A stretch of 64,000 bases of DNA from Synechococcus sp. RS9916 (GTDB lineage: Bacteria; Cyanobacteriota; Cyanobacteriia; PCC-6307; Cyanobiaceae), in assembly GCF_000153825.1 (NCBI RefSeq), contig NZ_DS022299.1, positions 709,216-773,215 on the forward strand. Reading direction: 5' to 3'. Below the pieces are notes generated by a model, which ran no database searches, was not told the DNA's origin, and saw only the letters and a program-made list of their open reading frames with translations. The position numbers were made by a program, and so were the translations under genes. Shown in pieces: positions 17,254 to 25,898 of this stretch (position 1 is the stretch's first letter; every line of letters starts with the position of its first letter).

Positions 17254-18879
17254 GTGTCTCGTTCAATCCCATTCCTGGTCTTGCTCGGCATCTCGGTCGC
17301 GACGATTGAGACTGTGGAGTTGAAGCCTGCTGCAGCCTATGTACCGCTAATGGCGGGGCAACGAGCCAGGCCATTGAACGGAACATTCAATAATGTTCCG
17401 GTGCTGCATTCCAATCAGCCTGAGATTGTGAAGGGTGCCGGAATCCTGGTGAACACACAACCAGGCAGTGCGATTGCCAGCGAAAATAACCAGCCCCTGC
17501 GCAATGCAGCATTCACCTTTAACGGTGAATTTGGCCTGCACATGCACCATAAGTATTATCCCAGTGATGCCAGTCGCCTTGGGGGTTCACGGCAGAGAGG
17601 ATTGATGACGATTGCCGCAATCGCCATCAATCCTGGAAATCAACCTGTCACCTTGAAATTCAAGCGTGGCTCGGTGAAAAACAGCTTTGAAGCGCCTTAT
17701 CATCCCAATAAATTGATGGGCGTGAAGCCCCTTGGCAGGCGTCCCTGGAACACTGGACCCGGAGATGCAACAGCGGTTCAGATGTTGCGAGGTGAATTGG
17801 ATCGTCGTCTGCCCGACCAGGTGGTGATTCCTCCTCGTAGTCGCAAAGTTGTTGTAAGCACGGTTTTACCAGCCCGGGGGATCGCCAATGGCTTGCTGCG
17901 CGGCAGCAGTAATGGAAAATTCCAGATGGCTGTTGTTGCAGCAGAGGAAACACAAAACGAACAGGATTTAATTGCAGTCCTTGACCAGGGAAAATTGGCT
18001 CCCGGCCGTATTTATCTGAATCGTCTTCGCGAAATCGAAACTGGGAAGGTATTTTCACGGGTTGCTGGTGTAGCCCTTGGTGATCACTACAAGGCTTCAA
18101 TTCAGCACGATCTCAACCAGGGGCCTCTGCATGTCCCACTAACGAGCACGCATAAACATCACTTCGGCACGCGCGAGATTCAAATCAATCCGTTGAGCAC
18201 GCGGATGATTGATTCCGCCGTCAACAACGTCGGCACGTATGGGGTTCGCTACGACCTCGATCTGAATCTCTCCGGTCTCGGACCGCACGAACTGGTGTTC
18301 AGCCATCCGGTCGCTTCAGGTCGATCGTCCTTCACGGCGTTTCGTGGATCAATCCGCATTGAAACGGATGAGGGCTTCCGTGAGGTGCATGTTGGCCTGC
18401 GATCAGGCCAGAGCCTGCCCATCAGCGATTTGCGACTCAAGCCTGGTCAGAACAACCGCGTCAGAGTGAGCCTGGTCTATCCAGCCGATGCAACGCCCGG
18501 ACATCTCTTGAGCGTCGTGCCTGTGCAGCAACTTGCCATGCTGCAACGCCGGCAGGAGATGCAGGCTGCTGCTGAACGTGCACTGGCCGCCTCCAAACAG
18601 CGAAACGTCACACCCACGACGCCCCCACCGTCTCCGATTAGCCCTGCTGCGACGCAGCCAGCCGTGATTAAGCCGAGCATCAAACGAATTCCTGCTCAAC
18701 CACAGCAGCCTGTCGCCCAACCAACTGTGAGGCCAATGCTGGCTACACCACGTCGTGGTGCCAGTGCGATGCCGCCGGCCATGATCATGCCCGGACGCAT
18801 TAATGCCACGTTGGAGCAGCGTTATCGCGAAGCAATTCGGGTCCAACAGGAGTGGCTTCAGCGCATGCAGGGCCGATAG
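17254..18879 (+). CDS. DUF3370 family exported protein
   Basis: A 541-residue DUF3370 protein found widely in cyanobacteria. The GTG at 17254 is chosen because AAGGAG stands seven bases upstream and the product then opens directly with a signal peptide (SRSIPFLVLLGISVATIE, cleavage near PAAAY). The body contains NGEFGLHMHHKYYP, a conserved family segment, and repeated short beta-like stretches. The last 130 residues are Pro/Gln/Ala-rich and probably disordered. Localisation is probably periplasmic or cell surface; the function is unknown. Confidence 0.8.
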   Translation: MSRSIPFLVLLGISVATIETVELKPAAAYVPLMAGQRARPLNGTFNNVPVLHSNQPEIVKGAGILVNTQPGSAIASENNQPLRNAAFTFNGEFGLHMHHKYYPSDASRLGGSRQRGLMTIAAIAINPGNQPVTLKFKRGSVKNSFEAPYHPNKLMGVKPLGRRPWNTGPGDATAVQMLRGELDRRLPDQVVIPPRSRKVVVSTVLPARGIANGLLRGSSNGKFQMAVVAAEETQNEQDLIAVLDQGKLAPGRIYLNRLREIETGKVFSRVAGVALGDHYKASIQHDLNQGPLHVPLTSTHKHHFGTREIQINPLSTRMIDSAVNNVGTYGVRYDLDLNLSGLGPHELVFSHPVASGRSSFTAFRGSIRIETDEGFREVHVGLRSGQSLPISDLRLKPGQNNRVRVSLVYPADATPGHLLSVVPVQQLAMLQRRQEMQAAAERALAASKQRNVTPTTPPPSPISPAATQPAVIKPSIKRIPAQPQQPVAQPTVRPMLATPRRGASAMPPAMIMPGRINATLEQRYREAIRVQQEWLQRMQGR

Positions 18880-18904
18880 GCTTGGCCCGCAAGAGTAGGT
18901 AGAC

Positions 18905-19975
18905 GTGGCAGCGTCAGAGTCCAAGGATCGGCGAAGAATCAGTGTCGAACTTCCCGAATCACTGGTCACACGCCTGGACGCTCTCAAGGATGAATGGGGG
19001 CTAAGGGCCCGTGGCGACTGCCTGACCCGTCTGCTGGAAGAGATCTTCAAGAGCGATGAGGGGTTGGAGGATGATCATTCCCTTGCTGATACGCAGCAGG
19101 ATCCGATTGAGGATGCCGATGCGCCTGGTGGGATTGGTGGTACTGCAGAGCAAGACCAAGAGCAACAGTCGCGTTTCAACGAAGACCGGGCCCTGGTGCT
19201 GATCGGTCGACGAGACCTGGATCTTGCCAACGAACCCGATTTCGCTGATCCACCTCAGCCGAGGGTTAAACCGATCAGCTCCAATCAAGGCGGCATCGAT
19301 CTCCCGGGCTTTGTGCGTAAACGCACCAACGAAATCCGCGACAGCCTCCGCCAACCGGCTGAACCCGACCTCACCGTTGATGCGCCTTTGCTGCCTGCCG
19401 TTGACAGTCAAATCCTTCGCGAGAGTGCAGACGCCACATCCGAGCATTGGTTGAATCTCTACGGAAAGCCTGCCGGTGACACGGTGCTCGAGGCGGCGAT
19501 GACTTGGCTTGGCCGGGACATTTGGCCCCATGCTGATGGCACTGAAGGGCGCACGTTCACCTGGTCCCAAACACGACGGATTTTTGAACACATCAGTCCT
19601 GGATGGCTCGAATCAACCCCACGCTTCGATCAGGTCATTGTTGTCGCGGGGGTGCTGGAGGATCCTTTTGCATCGTCGGAGTTGGTCCACCGCATTCCCA
19701 CCTTGATTCGTCGGTTTGTGAATCGGTTTAAGCGCAGCCGCAAGGTGACCTCGTTCCAGACCCTTGAATCCACCATGACCGTGCATGGCGCGTTGAAATT
19801 ACTCCACCTTCCAACGACTGCAGGCGCTTCCCTGACGCTGAAGGCGATCCGTGAGGCCTACAAGCAACAAGCACTCGAAACCCATCCCGATGCGGGTGGT
19901 TCGACCGAGGAAATGCGCCGGCTCAACGAGGCCTACCAAATGCTGCGGGAGCTCTATCGCCAGAAAACTGCATAA
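18905..19975 (+). CDS. ribbon-helix-helix plus J-domain protein
   Basis: A 356-residue protein with an unusual arrangement. Residues about 8-46 (RRRISVELPESLVTRLDALK and on) look like a ribbon-helix-helix dimer DNA-binding motif. The centre is acidic then globular (TWLGRDIWPHADG, FDQVIVVAGVLEDPF). Residues about 300-353 form a J-domain with the HPD tripeptide (LETHPDAGG) that stimulates DnaK. There is no G/F or zinc-finger region. The start is GTG at 18905. It may recruit DnaK to a DNA-bound or protein partner; that is inference. Confidence 0.75.
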   Translation: MAASESKDRRRISVELPESLVTRLDALKDEWGLRARGDCLTRLLEEIFKSDEGLEDDHSLADTQQDPIEDADAPGGIGGTAEQDQEQQSRFNEDRALVLIGRRDLDLANEPDFADPPQPRVKPISSNQGGIDLPGFVRKRTNEIRDSLRQPAEPDLTVDAPLLPAVDSQILRESADATSEHWLNLYGKPAGDTVLEAAMTWLGRDIWPHADGTEGRTFTWSQTRRIFEHISPGWLESTPRFDQVIVVAGVLEDPFASSELVHRIPTLIRRFVNRFKRSRKVTSFQTLESTMTVHGALKLLHLPTTAGASLTLKAIREAYKQQALETHPDAGGSTEEMRRLNEAYQMLRELYRQKTA

Positions 19976-19981
19976 CCCACT

Positions 19982-19997
19982 TGTCTCTAATGAGACA
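19982..19997. repeat. dyad A: TGTCTC-N4-GAGACA
   Basis: A perfect 6-base inverted repeat with a TAAT centre. It shares its core with dyad B about 145 bases downstream but in the opposite arm order. A partly matching inverted copy (TGTCTCGTATG, read on the minus strand) ends near 20184. Confidence 0.7.
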
Positions 19998-20140
19998 CTT
20001 AACGAGTCCCGTAGCAAGTCTCAAAAGCGTCTGTTGCGCTCCATCGCGCCCTGCTTCAAGCGCGCCATCCCAATAGAAGGCGGAGAGTTGGGAGTGACTC
20101 CCTCCTCAACCGCCGAGGGCTTGCCTTTCCCTTGTCTTGG

Positions 20141-20163
20141 ATGAGACGCATATCTAGTCTCAT
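20141..20163. repeat. dyad B: ATGAGAC-N9-GTCTCAT
   Basis: A perfect 7-base inverted repeat around a 9-base centre (GCATATCTA). The architecture is the same as dyad D (AGAC-N9-GTCT), with GAGAC in place of AAGAC. Confidence 0.7.
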
Positions 20164-20613
20164 GAGTAGCCACATACGAGACACCAAAGGGAGAGTCTTG
20201 CTAAATCACCTCTGCCCCCTAAGGCGCTGAATTGAGGCGTGGTCAACGATTGCCTCAAAATCACTTTTTTTGCTATTTCTATTTGCACCGCTGTTGTTAG
20301 GGCAGTCCAGCCTGAGTCTTGATCGCAATTGCCGCCGATGCGACCTAGCCCCATCCGCAAGCCTTAAAAGGCATGTCCATCAAGCAGCTTGTCCATGTCC
20401 ACCATCTGGCTCGTCCAGGCAAAAGTATTGGAATGACTGATTTTTAGGAACCCGCGTACCTGCTGTAGACACAGATACGCAGGCTGAATCTCAAAGGTTT
20501 TTGCCTTTCCGGCTTTCAGTCGATCGATCCAGCCCTGGCCTGGAACCCGAGCTCGAGGTGCCGAGAGCGAATGCGAAACCTGTGCGCAGCTGACTCAAGT
20601 TGGTCTCTTTCCT

Positions 20614-20641
20614 GGTCTTGCAAAAAGTCTTACCCAAGACC
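20614..20641. repeat. dyad C: GTCTT-N4-AAGAC, inside a wider inverted repeat
   Basis: The inner hairpin GTCTT-ACCC-AAGAC (20627-20640) lies inside a wider inverted repeat, GGTCTTG (20614-20620) with CAAGACC (20635-20641). The 4-base centre matches dyad A. Confidence 0.6.
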
Positions 20642-20752
20642 TGCGAGCACTGATAGGCACTCGAAGCCGCATTCATCAGCCAAGAAAACGGAGTCCTAAG
20701 GCTGGCCCAACGCAGGCCTTCATTGAATCAGAAGGGAATCTCACAAGTCGCG

Positions 20753-20777
20753 GATAAGACAGGTTGCAAGTCTTATC
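20753..20777. repeat. dyad D: GATAAGAC-N9-GTCTTATC
   Basis: A perfect 8-base inverted repeat around a 9-base centre (AGGTTGCAA). It mirrors dyad B in layout and follows dyad C as B follows A. Confidence 0.7.
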
Positions 20778-20832
20778 ATGCGTCACTAATGAAATTCGTG
20801 AATTGGACAATCGATATCGCGCCGGATAAAGC

Positions 20833-20847
20833 CGGTGCTTTGCACCG
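20833..20847 (-). terminator. hairpin after apcD
   Basis: On the minus strand CGGTGC-AAA-GCACCG forms a 6-bp stem 25 bases past the apcD stop, followed by GC and then TTTAT. The T-run is short, so termination would be weak; it is a plausible but unproven apcD terminator. Confidence 0.4.
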
Positions 20848-20871
20848 CTCGGTAAACCTTGCTGAAAGAGA

Positions 20872-21366
20872 TCAGGTTGAGGTCTGCATGCCCTGAATCA
20901 AGAAGTCGAAATAAGGTGCGGCCAACGTTTGTTGGTCATCAGAAAGCAGACCTAAGGAGGCTTCGCGCATTGACTTCATGGCTTCAACCATGCCGGGCAT
21001 CGGAACGCCGAGGCTGTTGTACATCTCACGGGCACCGACAAGACCGATGTTTTGAATCATCTCGGTGCTACCGGCGAGGACGCCGTAGGTCACGAGGCGG
21101 AGGTACCAGCTGTAATCACGCAAGCACTGAGCACGTTGCTTCTGACCATATGCATTCCCGCCAGGCGCCACATATTCAGGTTTACGACTGAAGAGCTGCT
21201 TCGCAGACTCATCAACAATCTTCTTCTCGTTATCTGTCAGAACGCGAACGATTGAGAGACGAATGCCGCCTTGGTCGAGGTAATCAACCATGGAGCGCAA
21301 TTCACCGCTTGTGGGGTAGCGGAGATCGTCATCGGCTTGAAGAATCAGATCACGAACGACGCTCAT
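20872..21366 (-). CDS. apcD: allophycocyanin B alpha-type subunit (terminal emitter)
   Basis: A 164-residue phycobiliprotein of the phycobilisome core. I assign ApcD over ApcA/ApcB/ApcF from the ADDDLRYPTSGEL N-terminus, DNEKKIVDESAKQLF, and PGGNAYGQKQRAQCLRDYSWYLRLVTYG. The cysteine of QCLRD is the phycocyanobilin attachment site. ApcD acts as a low-energy emitter that passes excitation mainly towards photosystem I. The start at 21366 (MSVVRDLIL) is preferred over the ATG 12 bases upstream. It is divergent from rlmD across 80 bases that must hold both promoters. Confidence 0.92.
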   Translation of the reverse strand: MSVVRDLILQADDDLRYPTSGELRSMVDYLDQGGIRLSIVRVLTDNEKKIVDESAKQLFSRKPEYVAPGGNAYGQKQRAQCLRDYSWYLRLVTYGVLAGSTEMIQNIGLVGAREMYNSLGVPMPGMVEAMKSMREASLGLLSDDQQTLAAPYFDFLIQGMQTST

Positions 21367-21446
21367 GACGGCTGGCATGCTGAGGTGACTTTAGTGCGCT
21401 CAAGCCCTGAAACCGCTCGAGGCGGCTTGGGTGTAACGCCTTTGCA

Positions 21447-22823
21447 ATGGCCAACGTCCCCTCTGATCCCGCTCCAGGCTTGATGATCACCGTGACCGGT
21501 GAAGATCTCGACCTCCGGGGAAACGGGATCGGCCGCTGGCAGACATGGGTGATTTCCGTGCCCGGTCTCCTACCCGGCGAAGTGGCTCGAGTCCAACTCC
21601 AACAGCGCAAACGATCCCTCTGGATTGCTCGCAAGACCGAGTCACTACTCCCGGCCACCGATTCCCGAAAACCACCTTGCATCCTGGCCAAGGATTGCGG
21701 TGGCTGCACGCTTCAGCACTTGGCCGACGCCAGTCAGACCGCATGGAAGCAGCAGCAGCTGCAGAAAGCGCTGTCACGCATCGGAGGAATCGAGGCACCG
21801 GTGGGCGCACTGCTCAAGAGTGATGCCAAGCCTCTGGGGTACCGCAACAGGGCATTGATCCCTCTGCATCGCGATGCTGAAGGGAAACTCCGGATGGGCT
21901 ACTACCGGCGAGGCTCCCACCGCATCGTCAACCTCAACCACTGCCCGGTTCTCGACCCCCGCCTCGATGCCCTACTGGAACCGATCAAGCACGATCTTCA
22001 GGCCTCTGAATGGCCTGCTGATGCAGATCTGCACAGCGGCGAAGGATTGCGTCATCTCGGCCTTCGTCTCGGGGCCCGAACCGGAGAAGTCCTGATCACA
22101 CTGGTCAGCAGCACCGCTGATTTGCCTGGTTTGCATGCGCTAGCGAAGCAGTGGTGTGAACGCTGGTCAGAGGTGCGTGGCGTGACCCTGAACCTGCAGC
22201 CCCAACGCAACAACCGCGTTCTTGGCGATGACACGCAGTTGCTTTCAGGTGAAGGGCAAATTGAAGAGCGATTTGCTGATGTGTCGTTAATGCTCGGCAC
22301 CACGACCTTCTTCCAGATCAACACCCTTCAGGCTGAAGCCGCCGTCAAACACCTGAGCCAATGGCTGTTGGATCGTGCTGGAACCACAACGGTGATTGAT
22401 GCTTACTGCGGTATCGGCACCATTGCCCTTCCATTAGCGGCACAGGGACATCAGGTGTTGGGGCTTGAACTCCACAAGGCATCAGTGGATCAGGGGCGCC
22501 TAAACGCAGCACGCAACCGTCTTGAGCAGGTTCGCTTCAAGGCAGGAGATGTCAAAGCCCTGTTGGCTGATGCGTTACCAAGCCATGAGGCCCTCGTGGT
22601 GGATCCACCACGCAAGGGGCTTGATGCGGATGTGGTTGATCAGATACTCGAATGCCCTCCCCGATGGATGGCCTACCTCAGCTGTGACCCAGCCACCTTG
22701 TCTCGCGATCTGAAACGGTTGTGCGTGCCTCAAGGCCCCTATGAGGTTGAGGGCATCCATCCCGTGGATTTCTTCCCTCAAACCACTCATTTGGAGAGCC
22801 TTGTGCTGATGAAACGCAGCTGA
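21447..22823 (+). CDS. rlmD: 23S rRNA (uracil-C5)-methyltransferase
   Basis: A 458-residue RlmD/RumA-type SAM-dependent methyltransferase that makes 5-methyluridine in 23S rRNA. It has an N-terminal TRAM domain (about 10-65), a 4Fe-4S cluster motif (PPCILAKDCGGCTLQHL plus the later NHCPVLDP), the SAM-binding YCGIGTIALPLA, VDPPRKGLD, and the catalytic cysteine in LSCDPATLSRDL. The C-terminal HPVDFFPQTTHLES is typical of the family. An in-frame ATG at 21483 (MITVTGEDL) is a possible shorter start. Which uridine is modified is inferred from family only. Confidence 0.88.
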   Translation: MANVPSDPAPGLMITVTGEDLDLRGNGIGRWQTWVISVPGLLPGEVARVQLQQRKRSLWIARKTESLLPATDSRKPPCILAKDCGGCTLQHLADASQTAWKQQQLQKALSRIGGIEAPVGALLKSDAKPLGYRNRALIPLHRDAEGKLRMGYYRRGSHRIVNLNHCPVLDPRLDALLEPIKHDLQASEWPADADLHSGEGLRHLGLRLGARTGEVLITLVSSTADLPGLHALAKQWCERWSEVRGVTLNLQPQRNNRVLGDDTQLLSGEGQIEERFADVSLMLGTTTFFQINTLQAEAAVKHLSQWLLDRAGTTTVIDAYCGIGTIALPLAAQGHQVLGLELHKASVDQGRLNAARNRLEQVRFKAGDVKALLADALPSHEALVVDPPRKGLDADVVDQILECPPRWMAYLSCDPATLSRDLKRLCVPQGPYEVEGIHPVDFFPQTTHLESLVLMKRS

Positions 22824-22827
22824 CTGA

Positions 22828-25299
22828 TCAGCTGCGCAATTCGGCCTTGAACTGCTTCGCCAATGCTTGCCGCACTTTCTCGTGCACCGGCTGCAACTGG
22901 TCATCGGTGAGCGTGCTGTCCTTCCCGCGGTAACGAATGCGGAAGGCTTGGCTGCACTGATCGTCTGCAAGCTGGCCACCTTCGAAGCGATCAATCAATT
23001 CAACGCTTTCAAGCAATGGTTTGCCCGCTTTTCGGATGGCCTGGAGCAAATCAGCACTGCGTTGCGTGCGCGGGACGACAACAGCCAGGTCCCGTTCCAT
23101 TGCTGGCACCGTGGCGAATGGTTTGAACGCTGGTGTCCAGCGGTTGGTGCGTGTTGCAGCGTCCAACAGTCGTTGAAGATCCAGGTCGAACAGATAGGTC
23201 TCATCAGGAAGATCAAACTGCTCTGCGAGCAAGGGATGCAGTTGCCCGAAACATCCAAGTGGTCTCCCCTCCAGCACCAATTCAGCACTGCGCCCCGGAT
23301 GTAGACGGCCATCAGTGTTGAGCGGGCGATCAAGCACTTCCAGCTTCAGCGCCTTGAAGATGCGGGTCAGTGCACCACGTGCTGCGTAGTAATCCGGGAG
23401 CGAAGGTTTACCACTTGTGGTCCAACGTTCGAGCCGGCGTTCACCGCAGATCACTCCAGACAACTGAGCGGATTGGGTGATGGCTTCACCATCCAGAGCG
23501 AACACATTGCCGATCTCAAACAACCAGCAACCGTTCTGAGACGCCTGAAGATTGCGTTGACAGACGCGCAAATGCTCTTCCCACAGGCTCGCTCGGAGGT
23601 GGCTTGTTTCGGCCAGCAGGGGATTGCTGATGGCAATGCGCGCTTCCGGCTGTTCCGCTCCGACGGGATTGGCCTCAGGTTCTGCAGACGTCAATGACAA
23701 GCTCGTGACTTCCTGCAGTCCGGCACCACAGAAGAGATTGCGAAGCTGACGCTCAGCCCGTTGACTCGCGGAAAGCTGGCCTGGCTCTAAGGGGTCTGGA
23801 AGATGGGATTCAAAGCGGTCGAAACCGATCAAACGGGCGACCTCCTCGATCAGATCCACTTCTCGGGTCAGATCGCAGCTGCGGGAGGGTGGCACCGTCA
23901 CCGACCAGCCATCCTCTGTGGCGGTCAAGTCACAACCAAGAGCGGTCAGGCAGCGTCCAATTTCGGCATCGTCAAGGTCCTCAGGACCTGCATCGGTGCT
24001 CAGCGGCCCAAGCAATTGATGCAACGCCGAACGACGGAGCGCAATGGCTGCAGGTGCCTCGAACGGTTTGGCACACACGAAGGTCTGATCAGCTGTACCG
24101 CCCAGATGCTCAGTAATCAGTGCGATGGCCCGCTGCGCGGACAGCAGGGTGATCTCGCGGGGCAGACCTTTTTCGTATCGGGTGCTGGCTTCAGTGCGAG
24201 AACCGGCACTGCGGCTGGTGTTGCGCACCGCAGTTGGGCTGAACAAGGCTGATTCCAGCCACACGCGCTTGGTGGATGTCGTCACTCCACTGGCTTCACT
24301 GCCCATCACGCCAGACAAGGCGATGGGCAGATCACGGCAGGTCACAAGCTGCGCCCGTGAATCGAGGGTGAGTTCACGGCCATCAAGGGCTTGGAAGGTT
24401 TCACCGTCTTTGGCGTTCCGCAGACCGAAATCCTTGGCTGTCACGTCCCCGCCGCAGAGCTGATCGAGCACATCAGCATCGAAAGCATGGAGAGGTTGCC
24501 CCTGCTCCAGCATCACCAGATTGGTCAGATCCACCACGGTGTTGACGCTGTTCATGCCGGCGCGATCGAGACGGCGTTGCAACCAAATCGGCGATGGCTT
24601 GCTGCTATCGACATCTCTGATTTCGGTGATTCCGTAAACACCACCCGACTTCATGCGATCAGCACTGGCTGGATCCGTTGTCAGTTCGGCGGTGACCGCT
24701 GGAGGAGTGAGCAAAGGCAGCTGCAACGCTGCTCCGGTCAGAGCGGACACTTCTCTGGCGATGCCCGTCATCGACAGTCCGTCCGGTCGATTGGCGGTGA
24801 TCGCCAGCTCCAGCACGGTGTCATCGAGCCCAAGGGCTGGTGCTGCAGGAGTTCCGGGAGCAGGGACGCTGTCGAGCAGGTCTTCGAGGATGGCAATGCC
24901 ATCCACATCGGTGGACTGGCCCAGCTCTGCCAGGGAACAGATCATCCCTTCACTGGCCACCCCGCGCAGCTGACCGGCCTTGATCGTCAGGCCGACTGCT
25001 GGCAAGACAGCACCAACCATGGCCACAGGCACATGAATCCCTGCGCGCACATTGCTGGCACCGCAAACGATCTGGAGTGCTTCCCCAGCACCCACATCGA
25101 CCTTGCAAACGCTGAGCTTGTCGGCGTCAGGGTGCTTGTCGCGCTCGAGCACATGCCCCACCACGACGCCTTGGGCCAGACGACTCAGATCATCAATCTC
25201 CTCAACCTCAAAGCCGGCCATTGAGAGCCGTTCTGCGAGTTGATCAGCGGGCTCATTCACTTGAACGAGATCCTGTAGCCAGGAGAGGGAAACCCGCAT
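22828..25299 (-). CDS. pheT: phenylalanyl-tRNA synthetase beta subunit
   Basis: An 823-residue PheT. The start [12 protein letters not shown] matches the family N-terminus; the longer open frame upstream is not conserved in type. Domains are the N-terminal tRNA-binding OB fold (about 42-150), B1, B3/B4 editing ([12 protein letters not shown]), B5 (ITLPPS-like [27 protein letters not shown]), a catalytic-like domain, and the C-terminal ferredoxin-fold anticodon-binding domain ([11 protein letters not shown]). It pairs with PheS, which is not in this window. Its stop is four bases from the rlmD stop. Confidence 0.95.
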   Translation of the reverse strand: MRVSLSWLQDLVQVNEPADQLAERLSMAGFEVEEIDDLSRLAQGVVVGHVLERDKHPDADKLSVCKVDVGAGEALQIVCGASNVRAGIHVPVAMVGAVLPAVGLTIKAGQLRGVASEGMICSLAELGQSTDVDGIAILEDLLDSVPAPGTPAAPALGLDDTVLELAITANRPDGLSMTGIAREVSALTGAALQLPLLTPPAVTAELTTDPASADRMKSGGVYGITEIRDVDSSKPSPIWLQRRLDRAGMNSVNTVVDLTNLVMLEQGQPLHAFDADVLDQLCGGDVTAKDFGLRNAKDGETFQALDGRELTLDSRAQLVTCRDLPIALSGVMGSEASGVTTSTKRVWLESALFSPTAVRNTSRSAGSRTEASTRYEKGLPREITLLSAQRAIALITEHLGGTADQTFVCAKPFEAPAAIALRRSALHQLLGPLSTDAGPEDLDDAEIGRCLTALGCDLTATEDGWSVTVPPSRSCDLTREVDLIEEVARLIGFDRFESHLPDPLEPGQLSASQRAERQLRNLFCGAGLQEVTSLSLTSAEPEANPVGAEQPEARIAISNPLLAETSHLRASLWEEHLRVCQRNLQASQNGCWLFEIGNVFALDGEAITQSAQLSGVICGERRLERWTTSGKPSLPDYYAARGALTRIFKALKLEVLDRPLNTDGRLHPGRSAELVLEGRPLGCFGQLHPLLAEQFDLPDETYLFDLDLQRLLDAATRTNRWTPAFKPFATVPAMERDLAVVVPRTQRSADLLQAIRKAGKPLLESVELIDRFEGGQLADDQCSQAFRIRYRGKDSTLTDDQLQPVHEKVRQALAKQFKAELRS

Positions 25300-25440
25300 G
25301 AAATCGAGGCTGGAAGCTGGAAATCTTACGAAGCCTCCATCCACCATGTCCGCAACACAAAAATGCGAGGGGGAGGGGCACATCGATCTGTAAGATCGTT
25401 AGCTGTCACTTCGCTACGCAACTGCGGCGCAACGTCCTTT

Positions 25441-25635
25441 ATGGCCAAGAACAAGGGCGTCCGGATCGTGATCACTCTCGAGTGCACCGAATGCCGGTCC
25501 AATCCCGCCAAGCGCTCTCCCGGTGTGTCCCGTTACACCACCGAGAAGAATCGCCGGAACACCACCGAACGGCTGGAGATCAAGAAGTTCTGTCCTCACT
25601 GCAACAAGTCGACTCTCCATAAGGAGATCAAGTGA
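25441..25635 (+). CDS. rpmG: 50S ribosomal protein L33
   Basis: A 64-residue L33 with [20 protein letters not shown] and the zinc-ribbon type second pair [15 protein letters not shown] (Cys-x2-Cys twice). L33 sits near the E site of the large subunit. An inverted repeat CGATCT-GTA-AGATCG lies 43 bases upstream. It is followed at 38 bases by rpsR, the conserved cyanobacterial pair. Confidence 0.96.
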   Translation: MAKNKGVRIVITLECTECRSNPAKRSPGVSRYTTEKNRRNTTERLEIKKFCPHCNKSTLHKEIK

Positions 25636-25673
25636 CCTTGCAGGTCCACACCTCTTCCCAGTCGTTCTGAATT

Positions 25674-25895
25674 ATGTCCAGCTCTTTCTTCAAGAAGCGT
25701 CTTTCGCCGATCAAACCTGGCGATCCCATCGATTACAAGGATGTGGATCTGCTCAAGAAGTTCATCACCGAACGCGGCAAGATCCTTCCCCGTCGTCTCA
25801 CAGGCCTTACCGCCAAGCAGCAGCGAGACCTCACCAATGCGGTGAAGCGTGCACGCATCGTTGCCATGCTTCCCTTCGTTAATCCCGAGGGCTGA
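25674..25895 (+). CDS. rpsR: 30S ribosomal protein S18
   Basis: A 73-residue S18 with [23 protein letters not shown] and [25 protein letters not shown], the rRNA-binding core that contacts S6 on the platform of the small subunit. The stop is TGA at 25893-25895. The RNase II-type gene continues in the same reading frame only one codon after this stop, which is unusual; see the findings. Confidence 0.96.
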   Translation: MSSSFFKKRLSPIKPGDPIDYKDVDLLKKFITERGKILPRRLTGLTAKQQRDLTNAVKRARIVAMLPFVNPEG

Positions 25896-25898
25896 TCC

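Larger units (their letters stand above)
19976..20871. other. 0.9-kb gene-free region with paired GTCTY/RAGAC dyads
   Basis: No convincing reading frame occupies this stretch, the longest gap in the window, and its base composition is visibly less GC-rich than its neighbours. It contains four dyads built on the cores GTCTC/GAGAC or GTCTT/AAGAC, listed separately, plus scattered single copies near 20018, 20178 and 20603. A T-run lies near 20264. A minus-strand frame at 20491-20676 has no recognisable features and is not called. The region could be a decayed insertion, a regulatory region or an RNA gene locus. Confidence 0.7.

Noticed and set aside
20095-20125. Possible Yfr1-like sRNA core in ACTCCCTCCTCAACC
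   Set aside because: The Yfr1 core ACTCCTCACAC is not matched and flanking stem-loops are not evident.
19982-20184. Intact insertion sequence or MITE bounded by TGTCTC repeats
   Set aside because: The ends match only 9 of 11 bases, there is no transposase, and I see no clear target duplication; kept as dyads only.
24391-25224. Plus-strand frame of 277 residues opposite pheT
   Set aside because: PheT motifs occupy the other strand; the frame shows no domain.
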